DNA of 64,000 nt from Embiotoca jacksoni (taxonomy: Eukaryota > Chordata > Actinopteri > Embiotocidae): assembly GCA_022577435.1 (NCBI GenBank), contig JAKOON010000008.1:20552501-20616500 (forward strand). The letters run 5' to 3'. How positions within the stretch are numbered: position 1 is the first letter of the stretch; each line of letters starts with the position of its first letter. Under the pieces are notes generated by a model that worked only from the letters and a program-made list of their open reading frames with translations, was not told where the DNA came from and made no database searches. Below, piece by piece: positions 1 through 11,900 of this stretch. The position numbers were made by a program, and so were the translations under genes.

Positions 1-620
1 GCAGATCTGGGGGATCTACCCATCCACATCCCCAGTTTGACATTTCCGTCCAAAGGCCAACCTTCCTGTGCATTGTTAGATCAACGAATCCCTCCATGGG
101 AGCGCTCATTTTATTTATTTTTAAGATAAAAAATGGAGTAGGACAAAATCTTATGTTGGCATGACAAGAACAAAACAAAAACGGAACCAATATATTATGT
201 GAGCACTCTCCATTTCTTTTAACTTCAGATCATCGTGTTGTAATTCTAATGATCTAATCCATCTTAACATGGACGTCTAACAGCTCCGATTAGGGAAGGC
301 CCACTCCCTGCCGCTCAGAGCCATATAGTAAAAAGTCGTGAGCTCGTAAATCTACACACCTGCGTTACCATAACGTGCGCTGAAATCATTATTTGCCGTC
401 GTGGTGTCAGAGACTCTCTCATTTCGTCTGTCAGGAATCCAATTTCCTTTTATTTACATCCACGGTATAGATTAATTACTCCCCCGACTAGTAGCCTGAA
501 GGAATTAAGTTATGAGATCCTTTGGTAGGCTCCATGATTAATCCATTGCGGCCTATATGCAAGGATATGAATGAGGAAGCGGAGGAGGTGATTGATGCTG
601 CGATCACAAACATTGTTACA

Positions 621-646
621 TAATAATAATAACAATAATAATAATA

Positions 647-677
<31 letters not shown>
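621..677. repeat. (AAT)n then (TA)n microsatellite
   Basis: Directly visible compound simple repeat. Confidence 0.95.
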
Positions 678-766
678 TTGTCGTTCGTTTTAGGTCGTTT
701 TAATTGCTATAATACTCAGATACGGGACACCCACAGCATCTTGGGATGGGACAGGGTGAATGTGTG

Positions 767-768
<2 letters not shown>

Positions 769-800
<32 letters not shown>

Positions 801-822
801 CGGAGGGAGGGGGGGGGGGGGG
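769..822. repeat. (TG)n microsatellite followed by a 14-G run
   Basis: TG repeat to 798, then GAGCGGAGGGAGG and an unbroken G run at 809-822. Confidence 0.95.
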
Positions 823-1319
823 TGCCTAGACGATCTAGACATAAATATAGGAGGGGGTAGGCCCTTTCGGGCCCAGGCAATACCAACAATCAGGCGATGC
901 TGCGGCCCACTATTGATGAGCTTTAAGGGTTATGATATCGGCGCAGTTACTGATGAAATATCCCCCTGATTAATAGAGGACTCTGTCGTAACGGGCTGAC
1001 ATATGGTAGGCGAGGCAGCTGGGGACGGTACCTCGGGCATCCCCTCCGGCCATTAACATATTAGAGGCTATTGTGCAGGCAGACAGTCCGACTTCATCCA
1101 GAGCCCCTGTGCCGAGAGACAGCACCCCAGAGCTGTTTGATATAGGCTTTCAATAATGCATCACTCCTCAATCCGCCAACGGAGCTGTTCGTGGTGCTGA
1201 AATGATTGCCATGTGGCGCGTGTGGTGCTGCACGTGGAGTGTGTTCAGTGCCAGCGGTGTTGTGTTACTCGGTAGGTTGTGTTAGATGAAGAAACTTTGA
1301 ACTCATAGATAAAATAACA

Positions 1320-1320
1320 T

Positions 1321-1416
<96 letters not shown>

Positions 1417-1453
1417 CAGATAGACAGATAGATAGATAGATAGATAGATAGAT
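1320..1453. repeat. (GATA)n array with two GACA units
   Basis: About 33 tetranucleotide units, interrupted by GACA at roughly 1416-1426. Confidence 0.97.
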
Positions 1454-2273
1454 GCAGGCTACATGCACATACATAAATACACATGTAGGGTATAAATACA
1501 CGACTTGTTAATTCATCGAAAAGACTAAATTTATAGCATCTGTCATGTCAACAAACCTGCAGTTAGAAAAATTTAGAATACAAGAATTTTTTTTTTCCAA
1601 ATTAGTTTTTGCTACGATACAATAAGTTAAAACAAAATATCAGAGAAAATATTCAGAGTTTCCACGTCAACGAGGGCAAGTTCCTTTGTAACGAAATTTC
1701 TTCACTTTCCTTCCGGTAATCTTTACGTGATCATGTTCAAAGTTTTAACGAATAAAAATCAAATGCAATGAGCAACAACCAGAAAATCCCGAAAGCTACT
1801 GGAATGTAAATAGGACACTCGCTGCCTATCTTTGCTAAAAAAAAAAAAAAAAATGTAATTGTTACCAAAATGTCTAAAATCAAACTGGAAATATTTTACT
1901 CACGTTAAGGAATCGCTCTCTTCTGTCCATGTAGCCAAAAGCTAAAGAAAAGCAATAAGAAGCAGCTTTCTCTGCGGTTTAACAGCAACTTCCTTTTTCC
2001 GCCTGCCTCCCCTGAAACCCCCGAAAGCACTGTGAAAATATTGCATTTTATATCAGCAAAGTGTGATTAATATTGCATTACATCCATTTTTTTTTTTAAA
2101 AAGTAAAAAAAAAAAATCCGTTTTATAAATGCAACCGAAAGTGAAGCTCACCAAAGATTAAAAAAAATAAAAAAATAAAAAAAAAAGTTCAAGTTTGGAA
2201 TGAATGGAAATATTTGGAGGAGGATAGAGGTCATATACTGGTCATTTGAAATAAATCAACTTTTCTTCTCCTA

Positions 2274-2277
<4 letters not shown>

Positions 2278-2321
<44 letters not shown>
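2278..2321. repeat. (TC)n microsatellite
   Basis: About 22 perfect TC units. Confidence 0.95.
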
Positions 2322-2322
<1 letters not shown>

Positions 2323-3533
2323 GCTGGTGTTTAGTAATTCTGACTCTGCTGTGAAACTTCATTAAATGTTGATTGTACGATCTGCTTCACAGGAAAAAGG
2401 CGGTAACGTCATTTTAGGACACCAGACATAGAGACCAGTGTTTCATTTAACAGCCTCCTCTATTGTAATCAATCATACTGTCTTGAAAACACTCAAATAA
2501 AAGTGGACAACTAAAATACAGCGTCACCATTTACCTGTTCATGTAAAATTGTCGTTAAAATATCGATTAACTTGTTCTTTTGTACCCTTATAAAAACAAC
2601 ATTACATGCATATTAGGTCATGGTATTATTATTATTTAGTTTATTATTATCATAATTATTATTATTATTACATGTTTAGGTTGGCACAAAAACATTTTTG
2701 TTCAATTTTAAATTGTGAGTTTTTTTAGGTCTGATGATCATCAACTTGTATATGATTTGCATTTCGATTTTAAGCTCCCAAATTAGGCAATATTAGGCTC
2801 CAATAATGTACATCCAAGCATTATTTCGATTTATGAATTTTATCTCGATCATAAATCTGCAAGAACATTTTTAAATCATACCGGAACTGGCATTTAAAAT
2901 TAAAATAATCTACATTTGTATCGAGTTTTGGCCAGAATAATGCTCTGGACTATTAAAACCTTAATAATTGTGTTGAGTGTATAGGCCCAATCACAACCAG
3001 AAAAGCACCGTTTTCTTTCTTTGATTTATTAGAAGATTGCTGGAACACACCTCCCTGTTGAATTTGGCTTACAGGATGAATAGTACCAATGAAAGTAGAA
3101 GAGGACAACAGAGGAGAGTGGAGAAGTTGTGAGAGAGGGGAAGGAGACAGGGGGACATTTTTCCATGATGCACATGTCACCGCAGTTTTGTAAACATACT
3201 TGTGCACAAAGTAAAATATTACTTACACAACGTTTTCCGTAACAATTAACACGACAAACAACGTGGTGATCTTAATGTGAAAACAGGCATTTAACAGTGA
3301 CTTACACCATCCACAAAATAAGGGCTGTCAGTAGACAGCTCTACTGTATACGCAGTGATTCTTTTTCCAATGCATAGAGTGTTTGCACTGCAAACTGAAA
3401 CACATGTAAGATTTTTTTTTTTCCATCGTGATCTCTCCTTGATGAAGCAGACAAGGCTCTCGTGCTGTGATCTGTTTTGAAACTTTTCCTCATGACGCCA
3501 ATGATGCCGATAGATCCCTATAATTTATTCCCC

Positions 3534-4255
3534 CCAAAACACAGGAGCTCACCAATAAGTCATAAAGTGATGTCTGTATATACAAAACCATTTCGACATA
3601 ACCGATCTATAAACCTAAAGGGTCTTTTGTGCAAATTCTAAATAAATATATCTGTAGATGTGACAGCCTGTAGAGGCTAAATTACTTCCCGTGAATTAGG
3701 ATTTCATGCAGGCCTAAAAAGGGTTTTTTTTTTCTTCCGTCAGCCATAAAAGTTTGCAACTAAATTTGAGTTCATAGCAGCCTCCAAATAAGACTAAATG
3801 AACAGATAAATAAATGAACAGATTCATGAATTATTCTATACCAGCAACGACAAAAATCAAACCAAAAACACAGTTCAACAATCAATGAGGTAATTCGTAA
3901 ATGGCTATACTTCAAATAATAGGCCTATCAGGAGAAAATAACTCGCTATAGTATCAAGCAAATTACCTCTTTCCACATGTTTTAAAAGGCAATGTCGACG
4001 TCGCTAAACGTTTCCCTCGTAACAACTGAGCGAAATTTGTGTAATCTGTTATTTGCATACTTCACATTCACCGATAACGTGAAAATAAACAAGATATATG
4101 AAGCCTCATAAAATGGGTATCTAAAGCCCATTGTGCACCAACGTGTAAAATCGCTGGAGACAAAAGACTGAAAATGGTGTCTTAGTGTCTCTTGGTCCCC
4201 AAATTCAGTCACACAACTTTTTTTTTTCTTTTTCTTTTGTCCTTTTCTTTGCCCA
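3534..4255 (-). other. pou4f1: Probable POU4F1 3' UTR
   Basis: About 720 bp after the stop codon, up to an AATAAA on the minus strand (TTTATT at 3534-3539). A second candidate signal lies at 3025-3030, which would make the UTR about 1.2 kb. No cDNA support; the end is a guess between these. Confidence 0.4.
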
Positions 4256-5239
4256 TCAGTGGGTAGCGGAAAATTTCAACCTCTTCTGCTTCTGTCTTTG
4301 GTTACAAAACCACACTCGCACCACATTTTTTTTCAGGTCCAACTTTTCGGCTATAGCTGCTATTTTCTCAGACGACGGTCGAGGCTGTACGGCGAAGTAA
4401 GCCTCCAAAGACCTCTTTTCTGGGGCCGCTATCGAGGTCCTCTTGCGTTTCTTTTCCCCTCCGTTGAAAATGTCAGGTTTGCTCATTTTCTCCCTCTGGG
4501 CCCCCTCGGCCTCCTCCAGCCAAGCCTGGAGGATAGGTTTGAGCGCAATCATGTTGTTGTGGGAAAGAGTTAAGGACTCGAATCGACAAATTGTACTTTG
4601 GCTCAGTGATCCAACGCCGGGGATTTTGAGATTAGCCAGAGCGCCGCCCACGTCCGCCTGGGTCACCCCCAGTTTGATCCTCCGCTGCTTGAAGCGCTCC
4701 GCGAAAGCCTCCAGCTCCCTTGGGTCTGTGTCCGAGTCATTGATGGAGGGGAGTCCGGTGTTTGTGAGTCCTGGGCCGCCTTGACCTCCCCCGTGATGGC
4801 CCGGTAAGAGCCCGTGGTGGGTGAGAGGCGAGTTCATGCTCATAGCCTGGTGGGAGAGGTGACCCAAGCCGTGCATGTGTGAATGCGGGTGGGCAGAGGA
4901 GGCGGACATGAGCCCTCCGCCGCCTCCTCCGCCGCCGCCGCCTCCTCCGCCTGCCCCGTCGTGCGCACTGGACATCAGGCTGAGGGACGGAGAGCCGAGG
5001 TGGTCCATGATGTCCGGTGGCTCCAGATTCTGGTGGTGGTGGTGGTGATGGTGGTGATGGTGGTGGGCCAGTGGGACGGTGGATGTCGACGAGCATGGCA
5101 CCGTGCTCATCGTGTGGTACGTAGCGTCGGGCTTGAACGGATGCGTCTTGCCCTGGGACACGGCGATGTCCACGGCCGCCAAAGCCTCAGCCCGGGCCAG
5201 CAGGGTCTCATCCAGGCTCGCAAATATGTTATTCTGTAG
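4256..5239 (-). CDS. pou4f1: POU4F1 coding exon 2 (POU-IV box, POU domain, homeodomain)
   Basis: Encodes residues 42-368 and the TGA stop at 4256-4258. Preceded by the acceptor TTCCGTCCTTGCAG. The intron (5240-5670, 431 bp) is GT-AG. In mammals a shorter Brn3a isoform starts from an intronic promoter within this interval; I see Met codons in frame early in the exon but nothing that proves such use here. Confidence 0.96.
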   Translation of the reverse strand, partial: LQNNIFASLDETLLARAEALAAVDIAVSQGKTHPFKPDATYHTMSTVPCSSTSTVPLAHHHHHHHHHHHQNLEPPDIMDHLGSPSLSLMSSAHDGAGGGGGGGGGGGGGLMSASSAHPHSHMHGLGHLSHQAMSMNSPLTHHGLLPGHHGGGQGGPGLTNTGLPSINDSDTDPRELEAFAERFKQRRIKLGVTQADVGGALANLKIPGVGSLSQSTICRFESLTLSHNNMIALKPILQAWLEEAEGAQREKMSKPDIFNGGEKKRKRTSIAAPEKRSLEAYFAVQPRPSSEKIAAIAEKLDLKKNVVRVWFCNQRQKQKRLKFSATH

Positions 5240-5793
5240 CTGCAAGGACGGAAATTAAATGGAAGAGGAGGGAAAGAGTGAAGGGGTACGAAATGGATAA
5301 GAAATAGGAAAAGACACGGAGTTGAAAGGAAGAGGGAAGAAAAAGAAAAAGAAAAAAAGCATAAATAAATGTATCTTGTCAGTCGGGACTTTTGGCGACA
5401 CATAACAGAGTCGGAGTATTCCTTTAGAAGCGGCAAGTCATAAAAATTAATACAAAAACACTAACGCCAGGCTTTGCGTGAGCATGCTTTCAAAAAGATC
5501 ACAGACTCTTCCGAGTGATTGCTGTGGAATACATGAAAAAAACATTAAGTGCGCGTCTTGGCTGAATGTGCCTTGGAGCTCCCCTTGTTATTACGCACAG
5601 ACAGCGTTCAGTGCTAGAAGCAGACAAGGCGAGAAAAAGGAGAAAGTGAAAGTTTTCGGGGATAATTTACCTGTGGAGTTTGTAGACAGGCTCTCCTTAT
5701 AGCTTCCGAGCTGGAATGCAGGCTGGTATACTTGTGTTCGGGTAAAGAGGGGTGCATGGCGAAGTGCGGCTGTTTGCTGTTCATGGACATCAT
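4256..5793 (-). CDS. pou4f1: POU4F1 (Brn3a) POU-homeodomain transcription factor, complete, 2 exons
   Basis: Nuclear transcription factor that specifies and maintains sensory neurons, retinal ganglion cells and habenular neurons. Joined CDS: 5671..5793 plus 4256..5239, 368 aa. Seen in order: conserved N-terminus beginning MMSMNSKQPHF; POU-IV box at about residues 47-66 (core SLDETLLARAEALAAVDI); an 11-His run at 100-110; a Gly run at about 138-150; POU-specific domain at about 210-289 (GVTQADVG, SQSTICRFESLTLS); POU homeodomain at about 304-363 (RKRTSIAAPEKRSLEAYF, RVWFCNQRQKQKR); C-terminus KFSATH. The start is the ATG at 5793: an in-frame TAA lies just upstream and the context is CCAAGATGATG. 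DIAVSQGK after the POU-IV box and EEAEGAQREK fit POU4F1 rather than POU4F2/3. It is shorter than the human protein (about 419 aa) because the Ala and Gly tracts are reduced. Neighbour OBI1 supports the locus. Confidence 0.97.
5671..5793 (-). CDS. pou4f1: POU4F1 coding exon 1
   Basis: Encodes residues 1-41, phase 0 at the end. The exon ends ACTCCACAG and is followed by a GTAAAT donor. It contains the N-terminal block shared by POU4F1 proteins (KQPHFAMHPSLPEHKY, SSSEAIRRACL). Confidence 0.95.
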
Positions 5794-6200
5794 CTTGGCG
5801 AGCTTCTCCAATTAAAGTGCACGGGAAAGAAGGGGGAAACGGCTACAAGAGCTGGAAAATAGTCATAGACACACACTGATCCTTTGCCTATCCAGTAATG
5901 ATGCAGTGTAGTTCGCTGTGTAGTGCGCCGAGTGCAGCCTTGAGCCCGGAGATCACAGAGATGCCTGCAGTCTCTCAGACGCACTTATCTGTCTACTGTT
6001 TCCCACTGCTGGGGATGAGAGAGGCTCTTACACCTGAGCGCCTCAGATCTCGTCAAGCCCGTGCTCGGCTGCTCTCGCGAGACATAAACTGCCAGAACAG
6101 TGAGCAGGCTGACAGATAAAAAAAAAAAAAAAAAACTGCTCACAGGGCAGGCAGTAACATCTGGAGACTAGACGCCTGCGTTTTTAAGGGCTCACTCCTC
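5794..6200 (-). promoter_or_regulatory. pou4f1: POU4F1 5' UTR and proximal promoter
   Basis: Sequence just upstream of the ATG. It is richer in CpG than its surroundings at 5900-6080 and ends at an A-tract at 6119-6135. I see no convincing TATA box, so the start site cannot be placed. Confidence 0.5.
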
Positions 6201-7384
6201 TCCATTCAGCCGTTGAACTGTGCCTTTAGGCCTTATTCTCTACTTAACCATTGACTTAACGCTGTTCATTTGCGCAACTATCTATTTTAGGCTGGACTTT
6301 ATCTATCGGATTTCATGAAATTGTTTTCCTGGGGAGTGATTTGGGAAAATGTGTCAAAACTGTCAATTTAAAACAAAGCAATATGATTTGAACGCATCGG
6401 TATTATATATGAATTTGTCTTGATTTCATTAATTGTTCACACCAATGCTCTTTGGCCCGGTGTCCTGTCCCTCATGTTAACCCTTAGAAATAATCAGCGC
6501 CGTCTTGTCATTAAAGCCCATCATCGCCACATGAGCACTAAACAAATTGATGTAATACACCAGCGTCACCTTGTACAGTCTTTACATAAATTAATTAATC
6601 CCAATGAATTAACACTTCATTTATTCAAACCACAACGGTTACCCAATTAAAATTTCAAGCAGCGATTAGAGGTGTGAAATATACACGATATCGTTAAATT
6701 TGCATAATAAATAAGGCGCTTTCTGCCCCAATGGAAGTGTGCGTGAGGTCTCTAATGTGTGTCGTGCATGCTTTTGTCGACATGAATAAGCTGGGCTGTT
6801 CCCACTTGTAATGGCAACAAATTAATAATTGTAGCGCTTTAATTGATTGCAAATGACAGAAAAAGTGGACAAAAAGAGGAGTATGATGATGTTAAAACTA
6901 TTAGCTTGTCCACTAAATATGAATCCTTAATTTCATACCACAAATGACCAAAAAAGCACAAAAAACTTCATACATTTCTCATTGCATAATTATTTTATTT
7001 TTTATTTCCTACAGACAAATCTTCATACATCGTTTCTCATTGTATTAGTACTTTATTTCCAAACACACTTCCAATTTTTTATTCAGAATATCACTCTTAT
7101 TAATGACAGTCATATTCATCCCTCTTCAGTATTGCATATCATCATAAAAATGACCATGACGACAATGTTTCCTGAATAGATTGAAATGACAAACGTAGAC
7201 CAGGCTGAAAGTAGACTTGGAAAAAAAGTCGGGAGCATCAAACGTGATGCATCACAATTGAACAGAACTGCACCTGCTTGTTGTAGGATCACAACTCAAG
7301 CTGCAAAACGTATTTAACTGACACCGAGACCTACGAGAAGACTGGACAATAACTATCTAACAGTCCTGTCTTATTCCATCTTCT
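6201..7384. promoter_or_regulatory. OBI1-POU4F1 spacer, AT-rich with POU4-type sites; probable enhancer DNA
   Basis: No gene. The block 6400-6720 is dense in ATTA/TAATTA homeodomain cores. POU4-like sites read GCATAATAAAT at 6702-6712 and GCATAATTATT at 6984-6994, close to the Brn3 consensus GCATAATTAAT. The position, 0.9-1.2 kb upstream of the POU4F1 ATG, suits an autoregulatory element. Function is inferred. Confidence 0.45.
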
Positions 7385-7456
7385 TTTATTATTATATCAC
7401 GGCAGACAAATGACAATAGAAGACAATAAGTTACACCCTAGTACCACATTCACAAA

Positions 7457-7462
7457 TTTATT
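7457..7462 (-). terminator. obi1: OBI1 poly(A) signal candidate
   Basis: AATAAA on the minus strand 95 nt after the OBI1 stop, followed by GU-rich sequence (TTTGTGAATGTGG). A second AATAAA lies at 7385-7390. Either could be used. Confidence 0.5.
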
Positions 7463-7556
7463 CTGAAGCCAAATGGAATTGAGATTTCAAACCACATGCA
7501 GTTGTGATCTAAACACACTGCAGTGCACAGAACAGTGGAAACAGGTTTTGAAACCT

Positions 7557-8973
7557 TCACATGAGCTTTGAAAGTTTTGTGGGACTGTTTGTGTTGAAGG
7601 GGCTGTGAGTCTTCCTTTTTATTGGCTGGCTGCTGTTCAGTGCGTGTCTGTCTCTTGTGTTCGCAGGCTTACCACCAGGGCAGCCGGAGGAGGAAGAGGA
7701 AGGGTTTACATGATCCTGATCCTGGTCCTGGTCATGATCCTGATCCTGGTCATGGTCATGGTCTTGGCTTGCTGGACTGAGAGAGCCGGAGGAACAGGCC
7801 TTCATCTCAGCCAGAGAATCAGACGGCAAATCAAAAGCCAGGTCTTCGGTGCGAGAAGGCCATCCACACTCTACACTGCCAGGAACATGGGCACCACTCG
7901 TCCTACCTGACACAGGTTCATCCAAACCTTCCTCTGCAGAGCCTTTTGGAGCCTCTTCGTCATTTAAGTTGCCATCGATGTTGTCACCGGTTTGGTGGTT
8001 CTTCTGCTCACTCTGTATTGCAGGTTTGCCGCCATGGCTCGCCAAGACGTCAGGGCAGGTTTGTGGTTCTGGGACGACTGTGTGGTCCAAGTCTGTGTGA
8101 GCGGACGAAGTCAAGGAGAGCTGTGATCCCCGGCAACTGGACCTCTCTCCGTCCAGCATCATGGAGTCCAACTCGGAGATTTTGTCCAGGTAAGCTGCAT
8201 CCATTGAGGCCTCACTGGACATCTGGAAACTATCAGACTCATCACCTACGATATTGGTGGATGTGGAACACTTCACTGAACTTTCTTTACTTGAACCTGG
8301 ATATGACTGGTCACTGGACTCAGATCTCTGCCAAGCAGCCCAGAAAACAGACTTCGATGGATCCATGTCATCTGGAGGCAAGCTTTTGTGGAATTTAATG
8401 AGGCTGCTGAATTGGTTCTCTAAGGTGGCGCAGATCTTACCAGCACTAGAAATTTCTTCAAAATCGAGCTGCCTCAAATGAGACACGGGTTTAAATGCCA
8501 CTTTCTTTTCACGGATGCCGGGGCTTCTGAGGGTCAGGGACCGGAAGGCAGAGGACGGAGTAGTGGGGAGGCAGTCAGAGGAGTTGCTGTCCGAGTCCTT
8601 GTTCTTCTGGTCTTCCGTCACATTGTTATTAAACTCTTTGTGATCTGCAGATGGCAGTAACATCAAACTGTGGTTTCTGGTAAATGTTCTACACTCTGCC
8701 TCTGGATTGCTGCAGATCAAGTCCCTCTCGTTGTCACTCAAGCTTCTCATCATCATGTTGATCTTCTGTTGCTGTGTGAGCGTTTCTGTTGCAGCTTTGC
8801 CATTTCCGCACGCTTCCTGCCCTTCGAGACTTCCCTTCTCCGACTTTCTGACCCGAGACTCCAGGTCATCGATGTACTGGTCACTGCGCTCCAGAGCCTT
8901 TTTCAAGTGGTCTATGTCGCGCTCATACTGCTGAATTTTAGCTTCCAGTGCTGCCACTGTGTATCGACCGAAC
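7557..8973 (-). CDS. obi1: OBI1 coding exon 6 (end of coiled coil and C-terminal region)
   Basis: Residues 204-675 and TGA. Starts KFGRYTVAALEAK, matching the human KFGRFAVAALQSK block. Long Ser-rich region of low complexity typical of this protein. Acceptor ATCTGTCCCCAG. Confidence 0.95.
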
Positions 8974-11900
8974 CTGGGGACAGATCATTTTGTCTTTAAG
9001 TCATGACGGAAAAGTCTAATAAACATCTGGCACTTTCTATTTGTCATGGTACCGCTGGGAAACTCTAGTTGTAAAATGTACCTGAACTCATTTGGAAAGT
9101 AAAACTGAGATATAAATAAAAAGTCTAACACATTTGTCTTTTGGAAAAAATCAATCCAAAACATGGTCTGTAAATTTAAAGATTTAATAGAGAAAGGGAC
9201 AATCAAATTATCCTACAATGACTAACTTTATCAGCCTGTCACTGCCTCCAGCTTCAGTGATTTTCATTGAAAAAACCCTGACCTCAAATTGAATACACTC
9301 ATTGTTTGCAGTGCATTAAACTCTCTAATGGTTCATTTTGTCTGCATCTTTGACAGGGACTTGCAGCAAAGTGATAAGTATTTGTTCTTTAAAAAGGAGT
9401 TATCCTTTTCCAACTGTGGACGTAGGAAAATAAAAAGCAAAACTCACAGGACGCACCTAACCACCATTAACCACGCTTCCCAATAGTCATGAACTACATG
9501 GACAGAACCGAGGGGAAACTGCTCTGTTTAACCTTTGTAACATCCTCTGCTGCCATCAGAATATGGGACACTGACGTATTTGCTATTTTCAAAATATATA
9601 ATTATCCAAATGACTAATGACATCCCAGTAACCGAAGACCACTGCTCAGGAAGAAAGCCCTAACCCACCGCTGATAAACAGGGACTCATGTCATTAAGTA
9701 GGCATTAAAGTAACAAACAGGCCAAAGGCTTGAACCCCCTCGTAAAAAGTCAAAAACATTTCGGATTTCATTTAAAACGAGAAATATACTTACTTCTGAG
9801 GAGATCTGGCCACCACCTCTGCTTTCAACCTCATGTTCTCGTGTACAAGGTCGGTGTTTTGAGATCGCAGTGCCTTATTTTCCTGAGGATGGTAAGATAA
9901 CACACTAAAATTATTCTATGATTTCACAAAGGAACTAATTTACATTTCAATGAAATCAAACCTACTAAAAAATGCAGACAAAGGCCTTAAATGAGATTTT
10001 CTTATTTTAATCAGTTTCTATTGAAATATGAAACAAGACTGTCATAATGTTGAATTACTTAATAAAAGGTAGTGAATCAAAACAATAACTTACAATAGAA
10101 ACTCATATTTATACTTTCATTCTTTACACAACCAACATTCAGATAACTGAAAGTTTATTTGCATCCATCAGCAGAACAGGATCCGTTTAACGTAGCATTG
10201 AAATCATGCGATGTCCTAAATGTTGCAGGCTGTGTACCTCTTTCAGCTTCTCCATGCTCTGTGTTACTTTGTCACAAACATCTGTGATGGCGTGCAGCTT
10301 GCTTGTCCATTCTTCCAGGACAAACGGGGCGACTCCTTTGTCATCCGTCGGCACCGTATCACTGCTGCAGGGTTCCACAGCAGTCTTCAGCCGTGTCTCC
10401 AGACTTTGATTTTTGGTTTTCAGCTCCTCGTTTTCTCTCATGAGTCCTTCAGTTTCTTCCTGTTAAGAGAGAAATTCTGTAAAATCTGAACTTGCTGTGT
10501 CTTAAGACCACAGCCCTGAAAAGTTATGCAGCTACTATGGAAAAGTTTGACAAACTAAAAGCTGGACACTCTGTTGTACTCCAAAATAATTGATTCCCTC
10601 CACAGAATCTGCCACATTAATTGGCAACCCACAGCCTAAAACTTAAGGGACCCTTTCTTGCTTCCTCATTTCCTTTTTTTTTTTTTTGTCTGCTCCAGTG
10701 CACACACTCTTAGTAATAAACTGCTCTGCCAGATATTCAAAGTGCATGTCTAAAGAAAATCTGTAACAGTGGAGTTTGGCTGAATTGAAACTCCACTGAC
10801 CTAGCAGCCTATTCTTGTGTTTTTGTAGTGATAACCCATCTTGATAAATCTGTCCTAAAGCCTCAACCTGCTTGTTCTTGCCATGAAAACATACAAAAAT
10901 CCTACTAAACATATGAAAACACACAGCATACCTCATACTCCCGTAAAAGCAGCTCTCCTCTGGTTTTTCTGAGACATTTCCTCACAGACGGAGTGTCACT
11001 GTGATCCCCCTCGTTTGTTCCTCCTGGAACAGAAATTCAAGAGAACAATAAAAGTTTAACAGACTGTACCGCAAAGTACATATCGCAGTAATGAGCCAAG
11101 TAAAGTCATTCGGCTTTTATGTGGGTTCACTGATGCCTTAGTTACAGTAGTTGAGGCGCTGCCCTTTAAAATGCAAAGTTAACTGGGACTGTCAGGCTCA
11201 CCTTTGGGAAATTGTGTTAAATTTTCACGAGAAAACAGAAGACTAGAAACATTTCGCTTGTAGTCTCTTTAGAAACGCTAACATTTTGGATCAGTGGGCT
11301 GATTAACCTTTCAGCACAGAGATTGGTCTCCAAAACGTTTTAAGATGTATCCATGAACTAGCATTTAAAGTATCATAATCCCAGTTTTATAAATTACATT
11401 CTTCATCCCGTTATTTTAATCCAGTATGTTAAATGTTCAGGTTGCACAGACGAGATAACTGCAGTTATAAAAGTGTAGTTTTCCGTAAGAAACATAAACG
11501 CCTGCACGTCTGTGTGGACGGTCTTCTGTCTTTTTGCAGAGAAATCTAACGTGATCAGACAAACAAAAACAGGAAAGAAAGCAAGTGTGTGTGTGATCAA
11601 ACAGGAAGGAACACATTCATCCATGCACACATGCATTCTACCCTCCCTTCATAAACAAACACCTCCACCTGTCTTTGGCATTTCTCTATTAGATACTCAA
11701 TCATTTCAAAATGGTGGTGGATTGAAAAGTTGACTAGAACATCAAAATGAACTTCAAAGCAGATGAGACCTTGGAGTACATTTTCAGCAGGACCATCTCA
11801 GATGTGCACATCTTTGAGCTTTTTGGTTTGTGCATCAATAGTTTTACTTGCCTGAGAAAAGATCATCTCATGTTTGCTACCCGGCTTTGATCCACAATTT

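Larger units (their letters stand above)
1..3533. other. Region downstream of POU4F1, no gene
   Basis: No coding exon supported. Contains the microsatellites listed separately and A/T runs. The blocks 280-620 and 860-1250 are non-repetitive with homeodomain cores (ATTAATTACTCC at about 471) and look like possible conserved non-coding DNA; alignment is needed to say so. Confidence 0.5.

Noticed and set aside
4883..5239. Plus-strand 118-codon frame over POU4F1 exon 2
   Set aside because: Antisense shadow of the His/Gly-coding repeats; frame content is repeat-driven.
7605..8398. Plus-strand frames over OBI1 exon 6
   Set aside because: Antisense shadows of a coding exon; no domains.
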